A stretch of DNA of 64,000 nt from CAKSQL01 sp045649415. GTDB lineage: Bacteria; Bacillota; Clostridia; UBA1381. The DNA lies in NCBI GenBank assembly GCA_045649415.1, contig JAZRPY010000024.1:1-64000 (forward strand), read 5' to 3'. Position numbers and translations under genes: made by a program. The notes beneath the pieces are model-generated. The model was not told the origin of the DNA. It saw only the letters and a program-made list of their open reading frames with translations, and did no database searches. Positions 51,213-60,222 of this stretch are shown piece after piece. How positions within the stretch are numbered: position 1 is the first letter of the stretch; every line of letters starts with the position of its first letter.

Positions 51213-53015
51213 TTATGTGTCTAATTTCAAAACTGACATAAATGCTTCCTGTGGCACTTCTATATTGCCCACCTGTCGCATACGCTTCTTTCCTTCCTTT
51301 TGCTTTTCCAACAGCTTCTTCTTTCTTGTGATATCACCACCATAGCACTTGGCAAGAACATCCTTCCTTAGTGCTTTAACAGTTTCACGGGCAATTATTT
51401 TGTTCCCAATTGCTGCCTGAATGGGTATTTCAAATAGTTGTCTTGGAATTGATTCCTTTAATTTTTCTGCCATTTTTCTACCTCTTGTGTAGGAACTATC
51501 TTTATGCACTATAAAGGACAAAGCATCAACAACATCCCCATTTAGAAGCATATCAAGCTTCACCAAATCAGAACGACGATATTCGGTTAGCTCATAATCA
51601 AAGGAGGCATATCCCTTTGTTCTTGACTTTAACGCATCAAAGAAATCATATATAATTTCATTTAATGGAAGCTCATAGAAAATCTGTGCCCTTGTTTCCT
51701 CCATATAGGTCATATTCTTGAATATGCCTCGTCTTTCCTGACAAAGCTCCATAACATTTCCCACATAGTCAACAGGCACCATTATGTCTGCTTTAACCAT
51801 AGGCTCTTCCATATAATTTATTTCGGTCATTGGTGGCAGATTGGTGGGGTTGTCCACCATTACCACATCTCCATTGGTTTTATAGACCTTATATATAACA
51901 CTTGGTGCAGTTGTAACCAAATCAAGATTATATTCTCTTTCCAACCTCTCCTGAATGATTTCCATATGAAGAAGTCCTAAAAATCCACATCTGAAGCCAA
52001 AGCCAAGAGCGATTGAGGTTTCTGCCTCGAACATAAGAGATGCATCATTTAACTGTAGCTTTAATAACGCCTCTCTTAAGTCATTATATTGTGCTCCGTC
52101 TGCAGGATATATTCCACAATAAACCATTGGATTTACCTTTTTATATCCCGGTAACGGTTCTGTTGCAGGGTTCTTAGCATTTGTTATTGTATCACCCACA
52201 CGAGTGTCCTGAATATTTTTTATACTTGCAGCAATATATCCTACCTCGCCTGCAGAAAGTGTATCCTTTGGGATTAACTCGTTAGGGCTTAAAACTCCTA
52301 CCTCTACCACATCAAATTCTGCCTTTGTCTGCATCATTCGGATTGTGTCCCCTACCTTAACAGTTCCCTCCTTGACTCTTATATATACTATAACTCCACG
52401 ATAGCTATCATAGTATGAGTCAAATATCAATGCCTGTAACGGTGCTTTTTCATCACCCACAGGTGCCGGAATTTTATTTACTATATGCTCAAGGACCTCC
52501 TCCACATTCTGTCCTGTCTTTGCAGAAATTCTTGGTGCGTCCTCTGCAGGAATTCCAATAATATCCTCAATTTCACGAATAGCATTTTCAGGTTGCGCTG
52601 AGGGAAGGTCGATTTTATTAACAACAGGCACTACCTCTAAGTTGTGGTCAATAGCAAGATATGTGTTTGCAAGAGTCTGCGCCTCTATTCCCTGAGATGC
52701 ATCAACAATCAGTATTGCACCCTCACAGGCAGCAAGACTTCTTGACACTTCATAGTTAAAGTCCACATGTCCTGGTGTGTCAATCAGGTTGAGGATATAT
52801 TCCTCACCATCCTTGGCCTTATATCGCAATCGTACTGCGTGCGCCTTGATGGTTATACCTCTCTCCCTCTCCAAATCCATATTATCTAATAGCTGCTCCT
52901 CCATATCCCTGTCTGCAACCTCACCTGTTAGCTCTAAAAGTCGGTCTGCCAGAGTGGATTTACCATGGTCTATATGAGCAATTATACAAAAATTTCTTAT
53001 CTTCTCTTGTGACAT
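51213..53015 (-). CDS. lepA: Elongation factor 4 (LepA)
   Basis: 600 residues. Translation GTPase that acts on stalled or back-translocated ribosomes. P-loop CIIAHIDHGKSTLADRLLEL, switch II LIDTPGHVDFNYEVSRSLA with the catalytic His, NKIDLPSAQPE, domains II-III, and the LepA-specific C-terminus (DITRKKKLLEKQKEGKKRMR). Length is standard. The spoIIP gene is upstream on the same strand, as in many Bacillota; the region between them holds a complex repeat element. SD GAGAGA precedes the ATG. Confidence 0.97.
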   Translation of the reverse strand: MSQEKIRNFCIIAHIDHGKSTLADRLLELTGEVADRDMEEQLLDNMDLERERGITIKAHAVRLRYKAKDGEEYILNLIDTPGHVDFNYEVSRSLAACEGAILIVDASQGIEAQTLANTYLAIDHNLEVVPVVNKIDLPSAQPENAIREIEDIIGIPAEDAPRISAKTGQNVEEVLEHIVNKIPAPVGDEKAPLQALIFDSYYDSYRGVIVYIRVKEGTVKVGDTIRMMQTKAEFDVVEVGVLSPNELIPKDTLSAGEVGYIAASIKNIQDTRVGDTITNAKNPATEPLPGYKKVNPMVYCGIYPADGAQYNDLREALLKLQLNDASLMFEAETSIALGFGFRCGFLGLLHMEIIQERLEREYNLDLVTTAPSVIYKVYKTNGDVVMVDNPTNLPPMTEINYMEEPMVKADIMVPVDYVGNVMELCQERRGIFKNMTYMEETRAQIFYELPLNEIIYDFFDALKSRTKGYASFDYELTEYRRSDLVKLDMLLNGDVVDALSFIVHKDSSYTRGRKMAEKLKESIPRQLFEIPIQAAIGNKIIARETVKALRKDVLAKCYGGDITRKKKLLEKQKEGKKRMRQVGNIEVPQEAFMSVLKLDT

Positions 53016-53079
53016 ATTTCTCTCCCGATTAGTTATTTAGATATGATTTACATTTATTATATAAAGAGTTCGTAATTTA

Positions 53080-53297
53080 GATGCTAATCGCATTAGCGAT
53101 ATACTCGCTAACGCTCGCGCGATATATGTATCTCATAAATACGATATAACTTGTTCCTTATTGTGATACGATATAAATTCCTTTGTTCTCGTTGCGAAGC
53201 AACATATCGCACCATAAGGTATATCGTGCACAAAGTACATATCGCAAATTCCAAATGGAATTTATATCGCCGAGTTTAATCCTCGATTAAACTCATT
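53080..53297. repeat. Structured repeat element with CGATATA/TATATCG units between spoIIP and lepA
   Basis: Four CGATATA units (at about 53097, 53120, 53152, 53169) are followed by four complementary TATATCG or CATATCG units (about 53203, 53221, 53239, 53263). ACGATATAAATTCC (53168-53181) pairs at 13 of 14 positions with GGAATTTATATCGC (53257-53270). Between units are short hairpins: GCTAAT/ATTAGC, GTTGC/GCAAC, AATTCC/GGAATT and GAGTTTAAT/ATTAAACTC. No ORF. It resembles a mobile-type noncoding element (MITE or BIME-like) and would form a multi-branched RNA or cruciform. Confidence 0.75.
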
Positions 53298-53319
53298 ATA
53301 CCACAAATTTTTCTAATTG

Positions 53320-54438
53320 TCACTCATTTTTTTCGAACAGCCTCGCAATAACCCTTGCCATACATTCTCCACCCCTTATTGCCTCCTCAATAGTGTTCCC
53401 GTTTGAGCCTACCTCTATTATAATACTTCCTGTGCTTAACTGCTGATTGAACCGTTCCTCTCTTATGATTATAGGTCGCATCAATCCCGGATACATTTCA
53501 TTCGCAAGACTTTGAAGCTTTAATGCAAGCTTTAAGTTTTCCTGCCATTTATCGTGGGAGAGCAATGCATTTGAGCCGATAACGAACATACATTGTGCCA
53601 CCTTTTCATCCTCTATGTCAGAAACCACCTTCACCTTAGTTCCGTCGTCCTTGGTTATTCCATCACGGTGTACATCCAACAAAAGCTTAATCCCCTTTTC
53701 CTCCGATATATTTTTCTTAGCAGTTGCCATTGACCTTTCATATGCTCCGTTATAGGAGGGATAATCGTGAACAGTTGTATCGTGAATGGTTTTATAACCT
53801 TCCTTTTCCAACACTTTTTTCATCGCCTTGCCAACTGCAGAAATATTTTTTTCATTATCCAGATTTCTGTCAGGACTTCCGATTATATATGTATTATTCT
53901 CTCCTTCTGTGAAGCTTTCGGTGGTGTGGGTGTGGAATATCAAAATCTGTGGCGCGCTCCCCTTTTTAATACTGTACTCAAGAGGCTTTGAAACAAGGCT
54001 CATAGCATCAATTGAAATGTCGGTAAGGTTTGATATTTTCATATCCCCTGAAATTTTTCTCTCCTCAACAACCTTTGTTTCCTGCACCTGTTCTTTCTCT
54101 TTTTCTTCCTCCCTAACCTTCACAGGCTTAATATATTCCTCCGAAAGCATAGGAGAATAGCTTTTAATTATGGTGTTGGTTTTTTCTATATCAAAGCCAA
54201 CCATAGCCACTGCTATATCCCTTAGTGAAATTTTGGTATCCTCATTATGAAGTTGGCTTGCTATTATTGTTTTATAAAAGCTGTCCGACATCACAAGTCT
54301 TTGAGGCTCGTCTTTTTTGCTTCCATTCAAAAAAAATCCCACCACTATAAGCATAATCCATATAGCAACAGAGATTGAAAGTTTCACTTTTCTTGTCGAT
54401 ATTATAATAGCCCTAAAGCTTGTCTTTTTAATTCTCAC
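53320..54438 (-). CDS. spoIIP: Stage II sporulation protein P
   Basis: 372 residues. An endopeptidase/amidase of the DMP engulfment complex that thins septal peptidoglycan in the mother cell. A transmembrane helix lies at about 20-38, a Glu/Lys/Val-rich linker at about 105-135, and the SpoIIP domain (about 165-370) has the zinc-ligand region ILIFHTHTTESF, LLLDVHRDG and RFNQQLSTGSIIIEVGSNGN. The start is the GTG at 54438 with SD AAGGAAGGG. It is the only spore-engulfment hydrolase of the DMP set here; spoIID and spoIIM are elsewhere. Confidence 0.94.
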   Translation of the reverse strand: MRIKKTSFRAIIISTRKVKLSISVAIWIMLIVVGFFLNGSKKDEPQRLVMSDSFYKTIIASQLHNEDTKISLRDIAVAMVGFDIEKTNTIIKSYSPMLSEEYIKPVKVREEEKEKEQVQETKVVEERKISGDMKISNLTDISIDAMSLVSKPLEYSIKKGSAPQILIFHTHTTESFTEGENNTYIIGSPDRNLDNEKNISAVGKAMKKVLEKEGYKTIHDTTVHDYPSYNGAYERSMATAKKNISEEKGIKLLLDVHRDGITKDDGTKVKVVSDIEDEKVAQCMFVIGSNALLSHDKWQENLKLALKLQSLANEMYPGLMRPIIIREERFNQQLSTGSIIIEVGSNGNTIEEAIRGGECMARVIARLFEKNE

Positions 54439-54516
54439 CTTTGTGCCCTTCCTTTTTATTAGTTCGTATATTCTATCCTACTAAAAAGAGTCACAAATTA
54501 TGCTTTAATATATCAA

Positions 54517-54548
54517 AAAGGATGCGAAGATTTTCTCGCATCCTTTCT
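54517..54548 (-). terminator. Terminator of the dnaJ-hisD-hisB unit
   Basis: AAAGGATGCGA (54517-54527) pairs with TCGCATCCTTT (54536-54546) around an 8-nt loop; on the minus strand it is followed by T-rich sequence. Confidence 0.85.
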
Positions 54549-54551
54549 TTT

Positions 54552-55169
54552 TTATTCAATTATCCATTCAATTTTCCCTGCAACGCCACTTGTTTTACCT
54601 TTTCTTGACTCGTCAATCATAAAAACTCTGTTCAATGCAGAACCAATGCTTCTGAATACCGCCTCCCAGATATGATGTCCGTTAACTCCTCTTTCCACAT
54701 CAATCTGCAAGGTACAACAAGCACCCTGTACAAATCCGTCCAGAAAGGTTTCCAAATCCTCAGAATCCATTCCCTCCACCTGCTTTTTAATTTCAAGTCC
54801 GTGATAGTCTATGTCTATGTAGGCTCTGCTTTCAAAGCTGATTGCAGTTTCTGCTCTTGCCTCATCAATTATTCCTATTGCATCGCCATAGCCATATGCT
54901 CCGTCTGTACGCTTTATATATTCAGCACAAGCCTTTCCCAAAGCCATACCCAAGTCCTCACATATAACATGAGAAAGATTGAATTGCGCAAGCTTGCAGT
55001 CCACCTCAATATTGAAATTTCCTCTCCACGCTATATGCTCAAGCATATGATTTAAAAATGGAATTGGTGTGTTTATTCTGTCACGATAATCAGCCTTAAC
55101 AGGTGACATATCCAACACAACTGACATCTGAGATTCAGTAGTTTTTCTGATAACATTTATCTGTTCCAT
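54552..55169 (-). CDS. hisB: Imidazoleglycerol-phosphate dehydratase
   Basis: 205 residues, the monofunctional HisB form without the phosphatase domain. It dehydrates imidazole glycerol phosphate to imidazole-acetol phosphate in histidine synthesis. Metal-binding histidines: FLNHMLEHIAWRGNFNIEV near 38, ICEDLGMALGKA, and VNGHHIWEAVFRSIGSALN near 165. SD GGGGAGC lies upstream of the ATG. hisD precedes it by 21 bases. Confidence 0.96.
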   Translation of the reverse strand: MEQINVIRKTTESQMSVVLDMSPVKADYRDRINTPIPFLNHMLEHIAWRGNFNIEVDCKLAQFNLSHVICEDLGMALGKACAEYIKRTDGAYGYGDAIGIIDEARAETAISFESRAYIDIDYHGLEIKKQVEGMDSEDLETFLDGFVQGACCTLQIDVERGVNGHHIWEAVFRSIGSALNRVFMIDESRKGKTSGVAGKIEWIIE

Positions 55170-55190
55170 CCGAAAAGCTCCCCTCTTTAA

Positions 55191-56489
55191 TTATTTTCTA
55201 TCTTTAACTGCCAGACCATGAGTGTCAAAGCCTTCAAACTCTGCAAACTTCTGAGCGTGTTTTCTAACATGCTCGAAGCCTTCCTTTGAAGCATATCCAA
55301 CTGAAGAACGCTTCAAAAAGTCCATTACTGACACACTTGAATAGGTTTTTGCAAATCCACCTGTTGGAAGAATTGCATTTGGTCCCAACACAAAGTTACA
55401 CAAGGTAACAGGTGTGTAGTCACCAAGCAGGATTTCACCTGCATTTTTAATCAACGGCAAGACCTCAAAAGGATTTTTAGTCATTACCTCCATATGCTCA
55501 GGAGCATAGTCATTCACAAATCTAATTGACTCCTCAAGCGAATCTGTTAATATAACACCACCATAGGTTTGATAGTTGGTTGTTATAAAGCTTCTTCTCT
55601 GTTCAGAAATCTTCTCAAGCTGTGCATTCATAATAGGAATCACCTTGTCCACAAGCTCCTTTGAGTGTGTTACCAATAGTGCTGCACTGTCAGGTCCGTG
55701 CTCTGCCTCTATCATCCAGTCAAGAGCAGCTTTATGTGGGTCTGCAGTTTCGTCACAAAGGATTATTACCTCACTGGGTCCTGCAGGAAGTCCTGCATCT
55801 ATATGGCTTGCCAAAACTCTTTTAGCTGCAGTTGCATAGCTATTTCCAGGGCCTATAATCTTGTGGCACTTAGGGATGGTTTCAGTTCCATAGGCAACTG
55901 CTGCCACAGCCTGAATTCCACCCACCTTATATATTTCGTCTATTCCAATTATCTTTGCTGCTGCCAAAATTGCATCGTCAACCTTGCCCTCAGCATTTGG
56001 TGGTGTAACAACAACAATTCTTGGCACTTTTGCAACAACTGCAGGAATACCAAGCATACACAAAACTGACGGGAAGCTTCCCTTTCCGTGAGGAACATAC
56101 AGGCACACATCCACGATTGGAGTAGTTTTTTCGCCTACCATAAGTCCTTTATCCACCATAGTGAACCACATTTCCTCAGGCAACTGCTTTTCATGGAAAT
56201 CGTAGATGTTTTTATATGCATACTCAATTGCGGCACGAGTTTCTGCATCACAATTATTGTAGCCCTCTTCAATTTCCTCCTTAGTTACCTTCATTTCCTC
56301 ACTTGTGAGCTTGACATGGTCAAACTTTTCAGTATATTCCAACACTGCCTTATCACCACGAGCCTTGATGTCATTTGAAACCTCAGTTGCCACCTTCATC
56401 TGCTCGGTGATATCAAGCTCTGCTCTACGCATTATAAAATCATACTTTTCCTTTGTCATTTCAGACAACTTGTAGATATTCGGTTGCAT
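55191..56489 (-). CDS. hisD: Histidinol dehydrogenase
   Basis: 432 residues. A zinc enzyme oxidizing histidinol to histidine with NAD, the last two steps of the pathway. DVCLYVPHGKGSFPSVLCML, GGIQAVAAVAYGTETIP, IIGPGNSYATAAKRVLASH, and the active site TDSLEESIRFVNDYAPEHMEV with its catalytic His and Glu. It begins 21 bases after dnaJ's stop and is followed by hisB, so the two his genes are apparently tied to heat-shock gene expression. hisG and the others are not in this window. Confidence 0.96.
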   Translation of the reverse strand: MQPNIYKLSEMTKEKYDFIMRRAELDITEQMKVATEVSNDIKARGDKAVLEYTEKFDHVKLTSEEMKVTKEEIEEGYNNCDAETRAAIEYAYKNIYDFHEKQLPEEMWFTMVDKGLMVGEKTTPIVDVCLYVPHGKGSFPSVLCMLGIPAVVAKVPRIVVVTPPNAEGKVDDAILAAAKIIGIDEIYKVGGIQAVAAVAYGTETIPKCHKIIGPGNSYATAAKRVLASHIDAGLPAGPSEVIILCDETADPHKAALDWMIEAEHGPDSAALLVTHSKELVDKVIPIMNAQLEKISEQRRSFITTNYQTYGGVILTDSLEESIRFVNDYAPEHMEVMTKNPFEVLPLIKNAGEILLGDYTPVTLCNFVLGPNAILPTGGFAKTYSSVSVMDFLKRSSVGYASKEGFEHVRKHAQKFAEFEGFDTHGLAVKDRK

Positions 56490-56510
56490 TTTACCTTCCC
56501 CCTATACCAT

Positions 56511-57635
56511 TTACTTGAATATATCCTTCATTTTGTCAAGAAAGCTTTTTTGCTTTTTATAGTTCTTACCCTCAGAAACGCTTTCAAATTCCTTCAAAAG
56601 CTCCTTTTGTTTCTGCGACAACCCCTTCGGAATTTCTACCTCAATTTTAACGAACTGGTCACCACGATTTTTACTCCTGATATACGAAATACCTTTGCCC
56701 TTCAATCTGAACACAGCTCCCGGTTGAGTTCCCTCAGGTAAATCATATTCCACAAATCCGTCTAATGTTGGAACCTTTACCTTTGCTCCTAAGGTTGCTT
56801 GTGTGAAGGTGATTGGGAAATCAATATACACATTATATCCGTCACGCTGGAACAAAGGATGTGACTTAACTCTTACAACTATCAATAAATCTCCGTTAGG
56901 ACCACCTCTGTCACCCGGCTCACCCTTACCACTCAATTGCATAGTCTGTCCGTTGTCAATTCCGGCAGGAATATCTATTTCAACAGTTTTAGTCTGCCTA
57001 ACCTTTCCTGTGCCTCTGCAATTGTTACATGGATCAGTTATAACACTTCCTGTTCCACCACATTGTGTACAGGTAGTTACATTGGTCATATATCCTAAAG
57101 GGGTTCTCGTCTGAGTTCTCACTTGTCCTGAGCCACCACATCTTGAACAGGTTTGTGGGCTTGTGCCTGCCTTTGCACCACTGCCACCACAAACAGTACA
57201 CTTTTCCTGTTGAGTGAGGGTGATTTTCTTCTTGCAACCAAAAGCTGCCTCTTCAAAGGAGATGTCAACAACCTGCCTCACATCCTGACCTCTCACTGGG
57301 CCATTCCTTCGTCTGCCTCCACCGAAGCCACCGAAAATATCTCCGAATATGTCCCCAAAATCAAAGCCGTCAAAACCACCGAAGCCACCACCGGCACCAA
57401 AATTAGGATCAACTCCTGCATGGCCATATTGGTCATACCTTGACTTTTTCTCAGCATCGGATAAAATTCCATAAGCCTCACTAAGCTCCTTGAATTTCGC
57501 CTCTGCCTCCTTGTCCCCGGGGTGCAGGTCAGGGTGATACTTTTTCGCTTCTTTTCTATATGCTTTTTTTATCTCGTCATCGGATGCATTTTTTGATACA
57601 CCAAGGACTTCATAATAATCTCTTTTTTCTGCCAA
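56511..57635 (-). CDS. dnaJ: Chaperone protein DnaJ
   Basis: 374 residues from the TTG at 57635, giving MAEKRDYYEVLGV and SD AGGTG; a GTG three codons earlier overlaps it. J domain with the H-P-D motif KKYHPDLHPGDKEAE; G/F-rich region with GGFGGFDGFDFGDIFGDIFG; four C-x-x-C-x-G-x-G zinc repeats (CTVCGGSGA, CSRCGGSG, CTQCGGTG, CNNCRGTG); C-terminal substrate domains. Type I DnaJ. It has its own promoter after a terminator, separating it from dnaK. Confidence 0.97.
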   Translation of the reverse strand: MAEKRDYYEVLGVSKNASDDEIKKAYRKEAKKYHPDLHPGDKEAEAKFKELSEAYGILSDAEKKSRYDQYGHAGVDPNFGAGGGFGGFDGFDFGDIFGDIFGGFGGGRRRNGPVRGQDVRQVVDISFEEAAFGCKKKITLTQQEKCTVCGGSGAKAGTSPQTCSRCGGSGQVRTQTRTPLGYMTNVTTCTQCGGTGSVITDPCNNCRGTGKVRQTKTVEIDIPAGIDNGQTMQLSGKGEPGDRGGPNGDLLIVVRVKSHPLFQRDGYNVYIDFPITFTQATLGAKVKVPTLDGFVEYDLPEGTQPGAVFRLKGKGISYIRSKNRGDQFVKIEVEIPKGLSQKQKELLKEFESVSEGKNYKKQKSFLDKMKDIFK

Positions 57636-57675
57636 TTTCTTCACCTACTAAGTAAACTTCAAAAAACACTTTTTC

Positions 57676-57704
57676 ATTATATCATATACGATAAAAATTG
57701 TAAA
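57676..57704 (-). promoter_or_regulatory. Promoter of dnaJ-hisD-hisB
   Basis: Minus strand: TTTACA (57699-57704), 17 bp, TATAAT (57676-57681). There is no CIRCE here. Confidence 0.75.
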
Positions 57705-57731
57705 GTGAATATATAAACAATTTTTATTAAC

Positions 57732-57768
57732 AAAGATAGGCAAAACCCTTTAGATTTTGCCTATCTTT
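57732..57768. terminator. Hairpin between dnaK and dnaJ
   Basis: AAAGATAGGCAAAA (57732-57745) pairs perfectly with TTTTGCCTATCTTT (57755-57768) with a 9-nt loop. The T-run on the minus strand is short (CTTTGTT), so termination after dnaK is likely partial. Confidence 0.75.
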
Positions 57769-57784
57769 TATCATTCTTTAAGGA

Positions 57785-59650
57785 TTACTTGTTCTCGTCA
57801 GAGTCAACCTCTCTATAGTCTGCTTCATACACATTGTCAGCACCTGCTTGTGGTCCTTGTTGTGCTCCCTGATTGAAATCATCAGGATTGAAGCCTGCTC
57901 CTGCCTGAGCACCTTGTGGATTTGCCTGTTGATAAAGCTTTTCAGAAACCTTATAGAAGGCTTGTTGCAATGCTTCTGTAGCTGTCTTTATAGCCTCTGT
58001 GTCAGTCCCCTTCAATGCTTCCTTAACCTTTTCAATCTCAGCCTTAACGGGAGCCTTGTCATCCTCACTCATCTTATCGCCAATTTCGTTCAAGGTCTTT
58101 TCAGATTGATAAACTAAGCTTTCTGCATTGTTTCTGGTTTCAACCTCTTCTTTGCGTTTCTTATCCTCTTCAGCATACTTTTCTGCTTCCTTGACAGCTC
58201 TGTCGATATCCTCGTCACTTAAGTTTGAAGATGCAGTTATGGTAATCTTTTGCTCATTGCCTGTTCCCATATCCTTTGCAGATACATTAACGATACCATT
58301 AGCGTCAATATCAAAGGTTACCTCGATTTGTGGCACACCTCTTGGTGCAGGAGCAATACCTGTTAAGCTGAATCTGCCTAAGGTTTTATTGTATTGTGCC
58401 ATATCTCTTTCACCCTGAAGAACATGCACCTCAACACTTGTTTGACCATCTGCAGCAGTTGAGAAGATTTGTGACTTCTTTGTTGGGATGGTTGTGTTTC
58501 TTTCAATTAGTCTTGTGAATACTCCACCCATTGTTTCAATACCAAGTGACAATGGAGTAACATCCAATAATAGAACGCCTGTTTCCTCGCCACCTAAAAC
58601 TCCTGCCTGTCTTGCTGCACCAACTGCAACACACTCGTCAGGGTTAATGCCCTTATGTGGCTCCTTGCCCATTTCCTTTTTAACTGCTTCCTGAACTGCA
58701 GGAATTCTTGATGAACCACCAACTAATAAAACTTCATCAATCTGAGATGCTGAAAGATTTGCATCCTTCATTGCATTTCTAATACAGGTAAGAGTTCTCT
58801 CAACTAAGTCAGAGGTCAACTCATCAAACTTAGCCTTTGAAAGAGTGATGTCCATATGCTTTGGACCTGTTGCATCTGCTGTGATAAATGGTAGATTTAT
58901 GTTTGAGGTTGTGGTTGTTGACAATTCAATCTTTGTCTTCTCAGCAGCCTCCTTCAAGCGTTGCATAGCCATTTTATCTCCTGACAGGTCAATTCCCTCA
59001 TTCTTCTTGAACTCTGCCACTAAATAATCAATAATTTTCTGGTCGAAATCGTCACCACCAAGGCGAGTGTCACCATTTGTTGACAACACCTCAAAAACTC
59101 CGTCACCAATCTCTAAGATTGACACATCAAATGTACCACCACCAAGGTCATATACCATAATGGTTTGGTCTGTGTCACTCATTCCATAAGCCAATGCAGC
59201 AGCAGTAGGCTCGTTGATAATTCTCAAAACCTCCAAGCCTGCAATCTTACCGGCATCCTTTGTTGCCTGACGCTGAGAGTCGTTAAAATATGCAGGAACT
59301 GTGATAACTGCCTGAGTTACAGTTTCTCCCAGATAGCTTTCTGCGTCCTGCTTTAGCTTTGTTAAAATCATTGCAGAAATTTCTTGTGGAGTATATGCTT
59401 TTTCGTCAATAGTTACCTTTTCACTTGTACCCATTTGTCTTTTAATAGACATAATTGTTCTGTCTGCATTGGTTACTGCCTGACGCTTTGCAACCTGACC
59501 AACAATTCTCTCTCCGTCCTTCTGGAATGCCACAACTGATGGAGTTGTTCTTGCACCCTCTGAATTTGTGATAACATTTGCGTTACCACCTTCCATAACA
59601 GCTACGCAGCTATTTGTTGTTCCTAAGTCAATACCGATAATTTTTCCCAT
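57785..59650 (-). CDS. dnaK: Chaperone protein DnaK (Hsp70)
   Basis: 621 residues. ATPase domain with IIGIDLGTTNSCVAVMEGG, LRIINEPTAAALAYGMSD and DLGGGTFDVSILEIGDG; hallmark VLLVGGSSRIPAVQEAV; substrate-binding domain with DVTPLSLGIETMGGVFTRLI; C-terminal lid and acidic tail. Works with GrpE and DnaJ in protein folding. SD GGAGG precedes the ATG; grpE is 30 bases upstream. Confidence 0.98.
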   Translation of the reverse strand: MGKIIGIDLGTTNSCVAVMEGGNANVITNSEGARTTPSVVAFQKDGERIVGQVAKRQAVTNADRTIMSIKRQMGTSEKVTIDEKAYTPQEISAMILTKLKQDAESYLGETVTQAVITVPAYFNDSQRQATKDAGKIAGLEVLRIINEPTAAALAYGMSDTDQTIMVYDLGGGTFDVSILEIGDGVFEVLSTNGDTRLGGDDFDQKIIDYLVAEFKKNEGIDLSGDKMAMQRLKEAAEKTKIELSTTTTSNINLPFITADATGPKHMDITLSKAKFDELTSDLVERTLTCIRNAMKDANLSASQIDEVLLVGGSSRIPAVQEAVKKEMGKEPHKGINPDECVAVGAARQAGVLGGEETGVLLLDVTPLSLGIETMGGVFTRLIERNTTIPTKKSQIFSTAADGQTSVEVHVLQGERDMAQYNKTLGRFSLTGIAPAPRGVPQIEVTFDIDANGIVNVSAKDMGTGNEQKITITASSNLSDEDIDRAVKEAEKYAEEDKKRKEEVETRNNAESLVYQSEKTLNEIGDKMSEDDKAPVKAEIEKVKEALKGTDTEAIKTATEALQQAFYKVSEKLYQQANPQGAQAGAGFNPDDFNQGAQQGPQAGADNVYEADYREVDSDENK

Positions 59651-59680
59651 AATAATCTCCTCCGATTTTATTTATATAAT

Positions 59681-60220
59681 TTAATTTGCAACCTTAACCA
59701 TACTGTGTCTTATAACTCGGTCCTTCTTATAAATATAACCCTTCATAAATTCCTCAACCACAGTATTGTCAGTGATAGCTTCGTCCTCAATATGCATTAC
59801 TGCATTGTGCAGATTTGGGTCAAATTCCTCACCCACTGCTAAAATTTCCTCAACATCTAATTTTGAGAGGATATCTTGCATCTGCTTTTTAACCATTTTC
59901 ACTCCCTCTAAAACCTTCTTTGCATCCTCGGATTCAACCTCGATTGCAATGGCTCTGTCAAGATTGTCGGCAACGGTTATAACCTCTGCAAGTACATCCA
60001 CAACTGCGTCTGCATACCTTGCATCCTTTTCTCTTTTGCTTCTTTTCTGGAAGTTGTCATACTCGGCGTATAGCCTCATATATTTATCCTCCCATTCCTT
60101 GACCTTGGCCTCTGCCTTGGAAAGCTCATCCTCTTCCTCTTCAGACTTTGCCTCCTCCTCTGGAATTTCTTCTTCCTTCACTTCTTCAAGGATTTCCTCA
60201 TCCTTTTTCTTTTCTGCCAA
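59681..60220 (-). CDS. grpE: Nucleotide exchange factor GrpE
   Basis: 179 residues. A long acidic N-terminus (Glu/Asp/Lys-rich to about residue 45), coiled coil (about 40-90) with YDNFQKRSKREKDARYADAV, and the C-terminal beta-wing (LHNAVMHIEDEAITDN, VIRHSMVKVAN). It releases ADP from DnaK. It starts 2 bases after hrcA's stop, so it is co-transcribed from the CIRCE-controlled promoter. Confidence 0.96.
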   Translation of the reverse strand: MAEKKKDEEILEEVKEEEIPEEEAKSEEEEDELSKAEAKVKEWEDKYMRLYAEYDNFQKRSKREKDARYADAVVDVLAEVITVADNLDRAIAIEVESEDAKKVLEGVKMVKKQMQDILSKLDVEEILAVGEEFDPNLHNAVMHIEDEAITDNTVVEEFMKGYIYKKDRVIRHSMVKVAN

Positions 60221-60222
60221 TT

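Noticed and set aside
54480..54500. CACAAATTATGC, partly like the 26-bp direct repeat
   Set aside because: The match is short and gapped, so it is probably chance.
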